DNA from: JALHOM01 sp964444225
Lineage (GTDB): Bacteria; Patescibacteriota; Saccharimonadia; Saccharimonadales; 2-12-FULL-41-12
Length of the DNA: 48,432 nt
Reading direction: 5' to 3'
NCBI GenBank assembly: GCA_964444225.1
Contig: CAYUFM010000007.1
Location: 1-48,432 of the forward strand
Shown here one piece after another: positions 25,716 through 34,082 of this stretch. A program made the position numbers and the translations under genes. Positions within the stretch are counted from its first letter, which is position 1; every line of letters begins with the position of its first letter. Under the pieces are notes generated by a model. It made no database searches. It was not told the DNA's origin and saw only the letters and a list, made by a program, of their open reading frames with translations.

Positions 25716-26285
25716 ATGTCTAATAGATTAATGATAATAATTGCAGCAATCGTGGTTGCTGGTGGCGCTGCCGCTTTTGTAACTATGAATAACGATGATA
25801 GTCCGGCTAGCTCAAGTTCTAGCTCTCAATCTTCTACGCAAACCCAACAAAAAGAATCAAGCGACAGTAAAACTAAGAGCAATCTAAGCACTATTGCGCG
25901 CGATGGCAAGGCAGTTGAGTGTGACTTTTCGTCCTCAGGTGCTTCTGGTACGGCTACCGGAAAGATGTTTTCTGATGGCAAGGGCCGTGGGCTTATGACT
26001 ATAAATGGAACAACAGAACAAGGTAATAGTGGGGTGTCCAACATCTTAACAACTGCCGATAAGTCTTATTCTTGGACCGATTCAGAGGGTAGAACTATTG
26101 GAATTATGTTTGATAACGCTCAACTACAATCTGGCACCCAAGCCGCTCAGTCTAATCAGGCTGCGGGCAACATTAATCAAGATTTTGACATGGATTGCAA
26201 AGACTGGGATGTTGATGAGTCTAAACTAACCCCACCAACAAACATCAATTTCCAGAGTCTCCCTACCTCTATTCCTGGTGTTTAA
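25716..26285 (+). CDS. Membrane-anchored hypothetical protein, Ser-rich linker
   Basis: 189 aa. An N-terminal hydrophobic segment (about 5-23) acts as signal or anchor. A Ser/Gln-rich linker (29-55) follows, then a small domain with two Cys (in VECDFSS and DMDCKDW) that could form a disulfide. It has a canonical AGGAGG ribosome site eight bases before the ATG and a TATAAT at about 25681, so it carries a normal leader. No family recognised. It follows a sortase but has no clear LPxTG-type motif; the C-terminus LPTSIPGV is not followed by a hydrophobic tail. Confidence 0.6.
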   Translation: MSNRLMIIIAAIVVAGGAAAFVTMNNDDSPASSSSSSQSSTQTQQKESSDSKTKSNLSTIARDGKAVECDFSSSGASGTATGKMFSDGKGRGLMTINGTTEQGNSGVSNILTTADKSYSWTDSEGRTIGIMFDNAQLQSGTQAAQSNQAAGNINQDFDMDCKDWDVDESKLTPPTNINFQSLPTSIPGV

Positions 26286-26299
26286 CTTTAAAAGCTTCA

Positions 26300-27031
26300 C
26301 TAATCTTGAGGCACTAGCTTTTCTTCTAGCTGGATAAGATTAAGAAAATCTCGTTCTACTAACCATGTCTGGGCCTTTTTATCGTAGCCGGTGATGATGA
26401 ATAGCCCAACCAGGATAAATAATATTGCTATGGCTCTCTGAAACCAACCTTTTGGATCGCTTGCCCATTTTATTTTTTCTACGAACCTGCGTCCCAATAA
26501 TGCTACGGCTAACAGTGAAGTAGCCACCCCAATGCAGTAGATTGTTAGGTAAAATGTTCCTAAAAAAGCATTTGCCGGCAGTACTGTTGCAATGACCCAA
26601 GCGTATGTTGGGCTACAACTCGAAAACACTGGGCCTAATGCGATGCCAATCATAATTGCCGATAAAGTTTTATTCTCTTTTTTGAATGCCTTACCAAGTA
26701 GGCTTTGGGATTTGTGTTCTATACCGAGTTTTGCAATAAGTTTGGCCCAAAGTGTAGGAAAAAGCATAAAAAGCCCTAAGATTGCAACCAGACCACCAGA
26801 TAAATAGCTAAAAACTTTTGGGTCAATATCGATAAATATTGTTGTAGCCTTCAATAGAATCGTAAAAATTATTAGAGAAACTACTAGACTGGCTGTAATT
26901 ACGTATGGTCGTTTTTTGTCTTGTGCTTCACCAGTAAAGCCACCGCCTAAAATAACTGGCAGTAGTGGTAAGACGCAAGGAGCCAGGACGGTCAGTAAGC
27001 CAGCAATGTATGAAAGTAAGGCTGTCAACAT
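26300..27031 (-). CDS. CcdA/DsbD-like thiol-disulfide membrane transporter
   Basis: 243 aa, six or so membrane helices. The redox-active cysteines are C19 in LAPCVLPLLP and C139 in GPVFSSCSP, the CcdA/DsbD-TM pattern. It would carry electrons from cytoplasmic thioredoxin to the outside. It follows the membrane-anchored thioredoxin-like gene by two bases on the same strand, and the two probably form a split DsbD-type relay. Confidence 0.9.
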   Translation of the reverse strand: MLTALLSYIAGLLTVLAPCVLPLLPVILGGGFTGEAQDKKRPYVITASLVVSLIIFTILLKATTIFIDIDPKVFSYLSGGLVAILGLFMLFPTLWAKLIAKLGIEHKSQSLLGKAFKKENKTLSAIMIGIALGPVFSSCSPTYAWVIATVLPANAFLGTFYLTIYCIGVATSLLAVALLGRRFVEKIKWASDPKGWFQRAIAILFILVGLFIITGYDKKAQTWLVERDFLNLIQLEEKLVPQD

Positions 27032-27033
27032 GC

Positions 27034-27522
27034 TTATATTTTAAGACCAGCCAGAGCTTTGTCTAGATTGGTAGCTGTCCACTGAGCTATTTCGTTACCG
27101 TCTTTGTCGATCTGAACAAATGTGTATTGGGTGGTTACGCCATATTTTTTACGAAGCTCAGTTTCTTTATCAAAATCGGTTTTTATGAAAGTTGTATTGG
27201 CTGGAATCTTGGACATATCAGCTTCTATGTCTTTATGAATTTGTTGGCAAATTGGGCACCAGGTTGCATGAAAAAAGTGCACTTTTGTTGTTGATGTATA
27301 TTTTGCTGGGTCGGCGTTATATTCATCTAGAGTGATATAGTTACCTGGATTTTGAGGTTGTGTAGTTTTGCTAACTTCTGGCTGGCTTGCAACACTTATT
27401 TTTTTATCAGTTGTGTTTGTTTGTGAAGAATTAGGATTATTTTTATTGTTATTTATTAAAGCAAAGCCTGCACCGACGAGAACCAGTACTGCTACAAGAG
27501 TTAATAGTAGTTTGTTTTTCAA
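27034..27522 (-). CDS. Membrane-anchored thioredoxin-like protein
   Basis: 162 aa. An N-terminal signal/anchor (about 4-22), a polar linker, then a thioredoxin fold with active site WCPIC (C89, C92) and a cis-Pro-like region TQYTFVQIDKDG. It starts with TTG, supported by AAGGAG eight bases upstream. It is the first gene of the operon with the CcdA-like transporter and is its likely electron acceptor, keeping external thiols reduced. Confidence 0.85.
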   Translation of the reverse strand: MKNKLLLTLVAVLVLVGAGFALINNNKNNPNSSQTNTTDKKISVASQPEVSKTTQPQNPGNYITLDEYNADPAKYTSTTKVHFFHATWCPICQQIHKDIEADMSKIPANTTFIKTDFDKETELRKKYGVTTQYTFVQIDKDGNEIAQWTATNLDKALAGLKI

Positions 27523-27595
27523 GTCTTTACTCCTTGTAAAAATTAAAAGTAACTCATGGACTAGTATACTACTTAATCATTAAGGGCTAGGCTTT

Positions 27596-28141
27596 TTAGC
27601 GGTTGCGCCACCAGCGATAGTCACTGTCATCATCATCGTCGTCTTGGTTGCGGTCATCGTCGTTGCTGTCCGAGCCAGAGTTGCTGGTTCCAGACTTATC
27701 TGATGTTTTCTCGCTAGAGCCAGATGAGGAACTAGGTTCGCTTTCTTGGCTTTTCGAGTCCTCCTCAAGCGGTATTTGTTGCAACGGCTGAATTTGAGTT
27801 GGATGAGTTCGTGTTATTTCTAGTTCTTTTTTATAGCCGGGCTGTATAAATCCCCTAAAGTCTTGCGTGGTTTCTTTAACCCCATGAAAAGTGTCGCCAG
27901 GCATAGAAAAGATTGAGCTAACAAATATGCTTAGTACAACAAAGGCCACAGAGTGTTTTGCTATCGAGAAGATCTTGTTTTGCAAGCGGTGTTTTTTTAG
28001 TCCAAGTTGATACGCGATATCATTTTTTACTCTTTTTTCTAACTTGCCAGGATTAAACTCCCTCCGTAACCTAAAAAATCTCATTGCCTTAGTTGGGCTA
28101 AGGCTTTTTAACAGGATTAGGTTGTGGATCAGGTTCTTCAT
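27596..28141 (-). CDS. Putative membrane partner of ECF sigma (anti-sigma candidate, DUF5667-like)
   Basis: 181 aa. A basic helical N-terminus (about 1-60), one membrane helix (62-80), a short segment MPGDTFHGVKETTQDFRGF that resembles the DUF5667 motif, then a low-complexity Ser/Asp/Glu tail ending in WWRNR. It starts one base after the sigma-factor stop. This position and single-pass topology suggest an anti-sigma factor, although no classical zinc-binding anti-sigma motif is present. Confidence 0.6.
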   Translation of the reverse strand: MKNLIHNLILLKSLSPTKAMRFFRLRREFNPGKLEKRVKNDIAYQLGLKKHRLQNKIFSIAKHSVAFVVLSIFVSSIFSMPGDTFHGVKETTQDFRGFIQPGYKKELEITRTHPTQIQPLQQIPLEEDSKSQESEPSSSSGSSEKTSDKSGTSNSGSDSNDDDRNQDDDDDDSDYRWWRNR

Positions 28142-28142
28142 C

Positions 28143-28628
28143 TTAAAGGGCCCCTTTCAGGCGCTTTAATGCCCTATATTGGATAATTCTAACATTCTCT
28201 GGTGAAACATTGACGATTTTTGCAACTTCCTTAACACTAAAGTTTTGGATGAAACGCAGGCGTATAATATCGGCCTCGCGCGATGGCAATGTTTTTATTG
28301 CTAACTCTAGCTTTTCATGAGATATTTTTTTGTCTAACTTTTCCTCGATAGAGTCAGAAGTATCAACAATTTCGATTTTTTCGTCCAAGGCCAGAGTCGA
28401 TTTTTTCTTCCAATGATCTCTTAGAAGATTGCGAGCTATTGTATAAAGCCATGCGCGCGGTTGGTCAAAATCAAACCTATCTATACTCCTCATGGCTCTA
28501 ACGAAGGTGTCTGCTAACAGGTCTTCAGCTAGTTCTTTGTCGCGACCATAAGAGTAGAGATATTTATAAATATCATTTGCGTATTTATCATACATCTTTG
28601 CAACCCGACGCCTTTTATTTTCGTCCAT
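28143..28628 (-). CDS. ECF-type RNA polymerase sigma factor
   Basis: 161 aa. Region 2 has DIYKYLYSYGRDKELAEDLL and DTFVRAMRSIDRFD and AWLYTIARNLLRDHWKK. Region 4 has LPSREADIIRLRFIQNFS and VKEVAKIVNVSPENVR. It probably directs an envelope or stress regulon and is coupled to the membrane protein behind it. It has a leader: TATAAT, then AAGGGAAG about ten bases before the ATG. Confidence 0.92.
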   Translation of the reverse strand: MDENKRRRVAKMYDKYANDIYKYLYSYGRDKELAEDLLADTFVRAMRSIDRFDFDQPRAWLYTIARNLLRDHWKKKSTLALDEKIEIVDTSDSIEEKLDKKISHEKLELAIKTLPSREADIIRLRFIQNFSVKEVAKIVNVSPENVRIIQYRALKRLKGAL

Positions 28629-28695
28629 GTTTGTTTCTTCCCTTATATAACGAATTATACCGCGATTTGTTACATACTTATCCTGATAGTTTAAT

Positions 28696-28726
28696 TAGCT
28701 ATAAGCCTGTCTTGGGCTTATAGCTA
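28696..28726. other. Perfect 12-bp hairpin between glutaredoxin and sigma genes
   Basis: TAGCTATAAGCC (28696-28707) and GGCTTATAGCTA (28715-28726) form an uninterrupted stem with a seven-base loop. There is no T-run on either strand, so it is not a standard terminator. It lies about 70 bases upstream of the sigma-factor ATG, beyond the -10, and about 87 bases past the glutaredoxin stop. An operator or attenuating structure is possible. Confidence 0.45.
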
Positions 28727-28812
28727 TAACGTTCGAGTTTGCAAATACGGACCAGAAGTTGGCTGTGCCGGTTAAAACATGCGTAAAACCATAAAATCCA
28801 AGAATAGCTTGG

Positions 28813-29061
28813 CTAAAGTCCGAGTGCTGAATCAATTTGTGGTTTATCGAAGCCTAGAATTCTAGCTTCACTGCCATCGTCTTTTTGAATAATAGTAAAA
28901 GGCACGCCCATTTGCCCGCTTTCATCAAAGAGTTCTTGGGCTAGTTTTGGGTCGTCGTCTGCCATTTTTACATCGTATTGTATTTTGTTCTTGTCCAAAT
29001 AATCTTTAAGCATATGACAGTATGCGCAAGTTTTGGTGCTGTATATAGTAATCTTCGCCAT
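28813..29061 (-). CDS. Glutaredoxin-like protein (CAYC)
   Basis: 82 aa. The glutaredoxin fold has active site CAYC (C12, C15), then GQMGVPFTII with the cis-Pro and GFDKP near the end. It is a small dithiol oxidoreductase, cytoplasmic. TATAAT lies six bases before the ATG, giving a leaderless start. A paralogue with CPYC is encoded at 37805. Confidence 0.93.
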   Translation of the reverse strand: MAKITIYSTKTCAYCHMLKDYLDKNKIQYDVKMADDDPKLAQELFDESGQMGVPFTIIQKDDGSEARILGFDKPQIDSALGL

Positions 29062-29100
29062 ACTGAAATTATAATTTACTCACTATACAAAGTAAAGCGT

Positions 29101-30072
29101 CTATTCTGCCACAATATCTTTCAGATCATAAATAGGTTTTAGATTTAATGTGGTCACTATTGCTCTATGATCACTGCCCTTTGTGTCGTCGATATTTATT
29201 TTTGGACTGACTTTGTAGTGTTGCCCGTCTATTATTACGACTGGCTGGTATATGAAATGGTCAATTTGTGAACCGCTATCCCTGGAGGTGGCACCAATAT
29301 TGGCAACTACCCACGGTTTATTTAGCTTGCCAAATTTTGGCCTGATTTGTCCGGGCGCTTGGTTTAGGTCGCCACTAATAATATTTATAGAACCAGCCTC
29401 GTCCATCTCGGATTCTGCAAATTCCAGCGCCTCATCTAGCTGTCGTTTGCCTTCGTTGCCGCCCGCTATGTGTATGTTCATGATGTTCACGGGCACATCT
29501 AACCCGCTGATTTTGGCGTCAAAACTACTAATAATCGCAGATCGTCGTTCTTTGTAAGCGTTTGCCATGGCACGCTTATCTAGTGCCCATAGACCATTTA
29601 GCCACCTGCCTACATTAACCGAATTGTAAAATTGTCGCATATCATGGGTTGGCTCTAGCCCAATTGATACTGTAGTGTTGCCTTGACCACCATTTTGCCA
29701 GTCTACTGCATAATCACTGGGTGCGAAGTCAGCTTCAGAGCTAGCTAAGCTATTAACCAAACCCTTTATGTTGTTTTTCGAGGTTTCTTGGAATAGCCCT
29801 AGGTCGCTGTTATTTGTTGACATCAGACCTGCGGCGTAACGGTGCTTATTTCTTATGTTTGCTGTAATTATTATGAACTCGCCATCATCGGTTTCTTCTT
29901 GTGTTTTGTCAGATACGAAGTGACTAACATTTGTATCAAAAAAACTAAAACTCAAATTCATAGTCGCAATGCATGCCATCGCTCCAATTGCGGTAAATTT
30001 AGCTATTCTTCGCCATCGAACAGCATCGCTGTTTATTTGTTCGGCTGTTCGAGTTAGTGGGTAGAAGTCCAT
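29101..30072 (-). CDS. Membrane-anchored EEP-family phosphodiesterase-like protein
   Basis: 323 aa from ATG 30072, chosen because TACAAT lies seven bases upstream; a longer in-frame reading would overlap that promoter. One membrane helix (about 24-42) precedes an external EEP domain: FIIITANIRNKHR, DLGLFQETSKN (catalytic Glu), NIMNIHIAGG, INIISGDLNQAP (Asp/Asn) and KGSDHRAIVTT (His). This is the third EEP-fold gene in the window, and the only one with an apparent extracytoplasmic domain. The substrate is unknown; extracellular DNA or lipid headgroups are possible. Confidence 0.75.
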   Translation of the reverse strand: MDFYPLTRTAEQINSDAVRWRRIAKFTAIGAMACIATMNLSFSFFDTNVSHFVSDKTQEETDDGEFIIITANIRNKHRYAAGLMSTNNSDLGLFQETSKNNIKGLVNSLASSEADFAPSDYAVDWQNGGQGNTTVSIGLEPTHDMRQFYNSVNVGRWLNGLWALDKRAMANAYKERRSAIISSFDAKISGLDVPVNIMNIHIAGGNEGKRQLDEALEFAESEMDEAGSINIISGDLNQAPGQIRPKFGKLNKPWVVANIGATSRDSGSQIDHFIYQPVVIIDGQHYKVSPKINIDDTKGSDHRAIVTTLNLKPIYDLKDIVAE

Positions 30073-30221
30073 TAGGAGTATTGTATTGCTTTTGTAAGAG
30101 ATATAAAAAAGCTTAAGCTTGCGCACAAAGTCAATTGCCTCAAGCCTTTTATTAAAAATTATTGAATATAAATCAATATAATGATATTATAATATAAAAT
30201 TGTTTTTATAGGTAATAAGTT

Positions 30222-31328
30222 ATGGTTAATTATACAGAACAAGTCTATGATCCGGTTGAGCGAACTTGGCTCAGCTGGGTTCCTATGGGAGAAAGAAGTG
30301 CCACATTCTCAAGAAGCTTGGGTGATCTTGGCATCAATCAAATAGGAAGTTTCGGTACTTGTGGAGACCCAAGTAAAGATGACTTTAGTTCGTGGCGCCG
30401 AGATGTTTTGTTGCCAATTGTAAGAAAACATGGACTTGACGAGAAGAATGTCTTTATCCCTGAAGTGGAAGAATGGACACCATTGAGAGCGCCAGTAGAA
30501 GGCATACATATGGCAAGGGACAGAGTGCTAATCGTGGCCGCAACTAACCAGACAGATGATAGTCCCGCTAGCATTATGGAAACAGGTTTTGCGGCTTATG
30601 GTGGTATTCTCAGAGGCCAAGAAGTCGGGATAATGATAGAAGAGAATGATGATTCTCCTGAACGTACGATTGTAGCTAGAAGGCTAGCGAGCACAGTTTT
30701 GAATGCAACAGCTAGACTTTACCCGTATTTTGTAATAGCAGAAGATTTAGAGGTTTTGGCTCATAGAGCAGCGGGATCGATGGTTGATATCATTAGACAG
30801 TCATCACTAGACACACCTCCAAAAAAAGAAATAATTATTCCTCCAAAGCGAGGCGACCTAGAGAATAGTATATATTTGTCAGGCAGTTCCGGTAAAAAAT
30901 ATCCGAAGTGGATGGCAGAAGTTCATTCAGTTTTGTCTAGCTATGGGGTCAATGTTGAAGATAGTTTTAGTAATAGCTGGGGTGCATATGAGGAGCATAT
31001 TGAATTGCAAAAAAAGCTAAACACGGCCATTCATCTTATTGCAGTTACTGGTGATACCGAAAGCTTCGGCGCTCTAGCGGAATTAGGACCTAGAATAATG
31101 CATGCAGATCTCTCTGGACAATCTGTGGGGGTGTATATAGAACAGCACACAGATAGCGGTTCTTCATCGGCAACAAATCGTACGCGAATACTGGCTTTGA
31201 CTCACCTGAAAAGACTCAGACAAGACTTCCCAAATCTTCCGGTCTTTGTCGCGCCTTCCCTAGAACAGCTAGCGATATTTGGGTTAAGTGAGTATTTTAG
31301 GCGTGCCTCGCTTTTGAGCGCATCATAA
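30222..31328 (+). CDS. Tandem nucleoside 2-deoxyribosyltransferase-like protein
   Basis: 368 aa with two similar halves. The first (about 38-150) has GTCGDPSKDDFSSWR, then VEEWTPLRAP and a likely catalytic Glu in SIMETGFAAYGG. The second (about 215-330) has IYLSGSSGKKYPKWM and then GALAELGPRIMHADL. This is the pattern of nucleoside deoxyribosyltransferase-like (PF15891-type) folds, probably duplicated. It is soluble. A TATAAT about 30 bases upstream gives a short leader with a weak ribosome site. The prs gene follows on the same strand after 222 bases, so a nucleotide-salvage link is plausible. Confidence 0.6.
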   Translation: MVNYTEQVYDPVERTWLSWVPMGERSATFSRSLGDLGINQIGSFGTCGDPSKDDFSSWRRDVLLPIVRKHGLDEKNVFIPEVEEWTPLRAPVEGIHMARDRVLIVAATNQTDDSPASIMETGFAAYGGILRGQEVGIMIEENDDSPERTIVARRLASTVLNATARLYPYFVIAEDLEVLAHRAAGSMVDIIRQSSLDTPPKKEIIIPPKRGDLENSIYLSGSSGKKYPKWMAEVHSVLSSYGVNVEDSFSNSWGAYEEHIELQKKLNTAIHLIAVTGDTESFGALAELGPRIMHADLSGQSVGVYIEQHTDSGSSSATNRTRILALTHLKRLRQDFPNLPVFVAPSLEQLAIFGLSEYFRRASLLSAS

Positions 31329-31550
31329 ATAATTTGTCAAAAATCAACACCCAGGAAAGTCTCTCAAAATACTGGTAGTAGGAGGTGTCGACGGTATCAG
31401 GGTTGGTCAAGCCCTGAGATCATTTCGTATATTTAGATTATAAACATTGACTGGTGTTCCATTTTAATAAGCTTTGTAAAAACTACGGCAGATATTTGTG
31501 TAGCAATCAATTATAATTTGAATATAAGTAACTTATGGGGGTGAGACGTT
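31329..31550 (+). promoter_or_regulatory. Intergenic region with hairpin and prs promoter
   Basis: TATAAT at about 31511 and a GGGGGTGAG ribosome site before the prs ATG mark a separate promoter with a leader. A TCAGGG/CCCTGA hairpin with a nine-base loop lies at about 31399-31419. An AGGAGGTG sequence near 31380 has no following start codon. I see no other gene here. Confidence 0.5.
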
Positions 31551-32558
31551 ATGATATTAAGTCCAGAAAAAAAAGATTCCATTTGCTTAGTAAATGGTTT
31601 TGCTAATCCAGAATTAGGACTTGATATCGCTCAATCTATGGGTGTAAGTCTTGACCCCATAGAACAAAAAAGATTCCCTAACGGAGAAAGATATGTGCGG
31701 TTTCTTAATAGTATAAGAGGCCGACACGTTTTTGTAGTTCAGACACATTGTGGCGGACCCGAAGGTTCGATCAACGATGCTATGACAGAACAGGCATTAT
31801 TGGTTTTGGCTGCCAGCAATTCTTCGGCTTCAGAAGTTACGGCAGTTGTTCCCTTCCTGGGTTACTCTAGACAAGACAGAAAATCAAAAGGTCGTGAACC
31901 TGGTAGTGTTAGATTTGCGTTAGATCAACTAGCTCTAGCAGGAGCAAATAGAATTGTAGCGGTTGATATGCACTCGCCTCAAACTCAATTAGTTTTTCGT
32001 GGTCAGTTTGACCACCTAACTGCCCAGCCAGAGTTACGAGCAGCGGTTAAAGATGAAGTTAGGGCATTTAGTAGAGATGAATGCTTAATAGTTGCCCCTG
32101 ATGCTGGGGCGGCGAGCTTAGCCTATGCCCATCAGAAAAAAACTGGATATGATTTTTTGCTTTTGACTAAGACTCGAAGCAATGAAGACAGTGGATCGAT
32201 TTCAAGAGATCAATATGTGCCAGAAGCAGACGGTAGGGTGTGTATGATTTTTGACGACATGATCGATACGGCTGGTACTATTGTTTCTGCGGTGGAAGCT
32301 CTTAAAAATTCTGGAGCTAAAGCCGTCTTTACTGCTGCAACTCATGGAATATTCTCAGAACCTGCTTTGCAAAGACTCAAAGATGCGCCAATCGACAGAA
32401 TTCTAGTAACAGATACCTTCCCTCATGTTTACGCTAAAGAAGTGCTGGGCGATAAACTGCGCGTAGTGAGCATGGCGCCTATTATTGGGCAAGCCTTACT
32501 GCACATTGTTACTAAAACCTCGATCTCAGAAATTTTTGATGATCAGAATCACAGATAA
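31551..32558 (+). CDS. prs: Ribose-phosphate pyrophosphokinase (PRPP synthetase)
   Basis: 335 aa. It makes PRPP from ribose 5-phosphate and ATP for nucleotide synthesis. Signature stretches: FPNGERYVRF, VVPFLGYSRQDRKSKGRE, VDMHSPQTQ, the pyrophosphate loop VAPDAGAASLAYA, and the PRPP-binding motif CMIFDDMIDTAGTI. KTRSNEDSG stands where the catalytic flexible loop Lys-Arg is expected. Length and organisation are normal for a class I enzyme. It has an AGG-type ribosome site (GGGGGTGAG) and a true leader. Confidence 0.93.
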   Translation: MILSPEKKDSICLVNGFANPELGLDIAQSMGVSLDPIEQKRFPNGERYVRFLNSIRGRHVFVVQTHCGGPEGSINDAMTEQALLVLAASNSSASEVTAVVPFLGYSRQDRKSKGREPGSVRFALDQLALAGANRIVAVDMHSPQTQLVFRGQFDHLTAQPELRAAVKDEVRAFSRDECLIVAPDAGAASLAYAHQKKTGYDFLLLTKTRSNEDSGSISRDQYVPEADGRVCMIFDDMIDTAGTIVSAVEALKNSGAKAVFTAATHGIFSEPALQRLKDAPIDRILVTDTFPHVYAKEVLGDKLRVVSMAPIIGQALLHIVTKTSISEIFDDQNHR

Positions 32559-32564
32559 ACTAAA

Positions 32565-34013
32565 CTACACCCTTAATTTCCAGCGGGCGAAGACGTCGTA
32601 GATCTCATCTTCTAAATCTTCTGGAGCTATCACAAAGATAATATCGCCAGTTTGTATCAGCATGTCAGGCTTGGCGGTGCGTTTTTTGGCGTCACGTCTG
32701 ATACTGGCAAGATGGGCTGATTTTGGTAAGCCTGCCTCTTTTACCATTGCTCCCCGTATGGAATGGCTACTTTCAACCAAAAATTCGTACATCCTATTAC
32801 TAGTTACGCGTTTTTTGTGGGTTTCTTTGTAATCAATATCTTCCTCGAGTTTTAAAATTTTTGCTAGTTTATTTACTGAGACTCCTTGCAAGATTGCAGA
32901 AATTAAAACTATAAAAAACACGGCATTAAAAATTGTAAATCTAGAGTCTAGCGTCTCGGCTGATAAAACAAAAGTACCTAAGACTATCGGTACAGCACCG
33001 CGCAAGCCGGCTAGTCCGATGTATAGCTTCTCTCTACGAGAGTATTTTGAAAAAGCAAGTGAAGTAAAAGTAGCGATAGGACGTATAAAAACAATCAAAA
33101 GTGCGGAAATTATTAGTGCGGGTACGGCAACAGACTTTAGTTGATCAGGAGTAATCAAAACCCCGAGTACAATAAACAGCACTACTTGCGCCAAAAATGC
33201 TATGCCTTCATGAAAGGCGACAAGTTGCTGACGATACCGTGAAGGTGTACTGCCGATCGCTAGGCCCACCAAATACACAGCCAAGAAACCACTGCCACCC
33301 AGTGAAGTCGTAATTCCGTATGCTAGGGCGCAAGCTGCAAGCGATGCCACTGGTGCAAAAGATCCAACAGATCGAGGTAATCTAGAGAAAATTCTGATAG
33401 AAATAAGTCCAAGGGTTGCACCTAACACTAGTCCCCACCCCATTTGTTGGGTAAGAAGCCAGACAAAGCTAGATAGTTTGTAGTCAGGATTTTCTAGAAA
33501 AGCAATTAGTCCAATAGTTAGTGCTATGGCCATAGGGTCGTTTATACCGGTTTCGGCCTCAAGCGTTCTCGCAAGTTTGAGCTTGAGTTTAGTAAAACGC
33601 AGACTTGCAAAAACAGCCGCTGCGTCGGTAGATGAGACTACTGCTCCAAAAAGTAGTGATTCTGCCCATGATAAATCAAAAAGCAAGCGAATAAAAACAG
33701 CAGCCAGGCCAGCGGTTATTATTACTCCAATTGTACTCAGTAACGCAGCCGGTACAGCTACGCTCTTTAGGCGTCGCCAAGAGGTAGATAAGCCACCTTC
33801 AAACAGAATCAGCACTAATGCAATTACACCAACAGCCCTAGCTAGGTGGACATCATAAAAAGCTATGTCCCCAATTAGTTCGCTACCGATCAACATTCCC
33901 AGTACTAAAAATGCTACCAGAGATGGAACGCCTATTTTATGGGCCATTAAAGCTATCAGTACACTAACGGCTAATACTACCCCAGCTATTAAAAGCAGTA
34001 GATTCTCGTCCAA
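32565..34013 (-). CDS. K+/H+ or Na+/H+ antiporter (CPA family) with TrkA-C domain
   Basis: 482 aa. Twelve or so membrane helices (about 5-380) include FEGGLSTSWRRLKSV and ETGINDPMAIALTIG, the latter with the conserved Asp of the CPA/NhaP2-type ion site. The cytoplasmic C-terminus (about 400-480: MVKEAGLPKSAHLASI, LIQTGDIIFVIAPEDL) resembles TrkA-C/RCK regulatory domains, so potassium or nucleotide control is likely. Start codon TTG, preceded by a ten-codon upstream ORF whose end lies two bases before it. AAGGA within that ORF could serve as the ribosome site. Confidence 0.88.
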   Translation of the reverse strand: MDENLLLLIAGVVLAVSVLIALMAHKIGVPSLVAFLVLGMLIGSELIGDIAFYDVHLARAVGVIALVLILFEGGLSTSWRRLKSVAVPAALLSTIGVIITAGLAAVFIRLLFDLSWAESLLFGAVVSSTDAAAVFASLRFTKLKLKLARTLEAETGINDPMAIALTIGLIAFLENPDYKLSSFVWLLTQQMGWGLVLGATLGLISIRIFSRLPRSVGSFAPVASLAACALAYGITTSLGGSGFLAVYLVGLAIGSTPSRYRQQLVAFHEGIAFLAQVVLFIVLGVLITPDQLKSVAVPALIISALLIVFIRPIATFTSLAFSKYSRREKLYIGLAGLRGAVPIVLGTFVLSAETLDSRFTIFNAVFFIVLISAILQGVSVNKLAKILKLEEDIDYKETHKKRVTSNRMYEFLVESSHSIRGAMVKEAGLPKSAHLASIRRDAKKRTAKPDMLIQTGDIIFVIAPEDLEDEIYDVFARWKLRV

Positions 34014-34015
34014 AC

Positions 34016-34048
34016 TTAATCCTTCGATTGTTCCCAGTGTTTAATCAT
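34016..34048 (-). CDS. Leader ORF of ten codons upstream of the antiporter
   Basis: A TATAAT at 34056-34061 lies seven bases before ATG 34048, so this short ORF (MIKHWEQSKD) would be the leaderless first cistron. Its stop TAA ends two bases before the antiporter TTG, and AAGGA inside it is spaced as a ribosome site for that TTG. Terminating ribosomes could restart there. It is predicted by inspection only. Confidence 0.45.
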   Translation of the reverse strand: MIKHWEQSKD

Positions 34049-34082
34049 TAACCGTATTATACGAAGAATCAAACAGTGCAGT

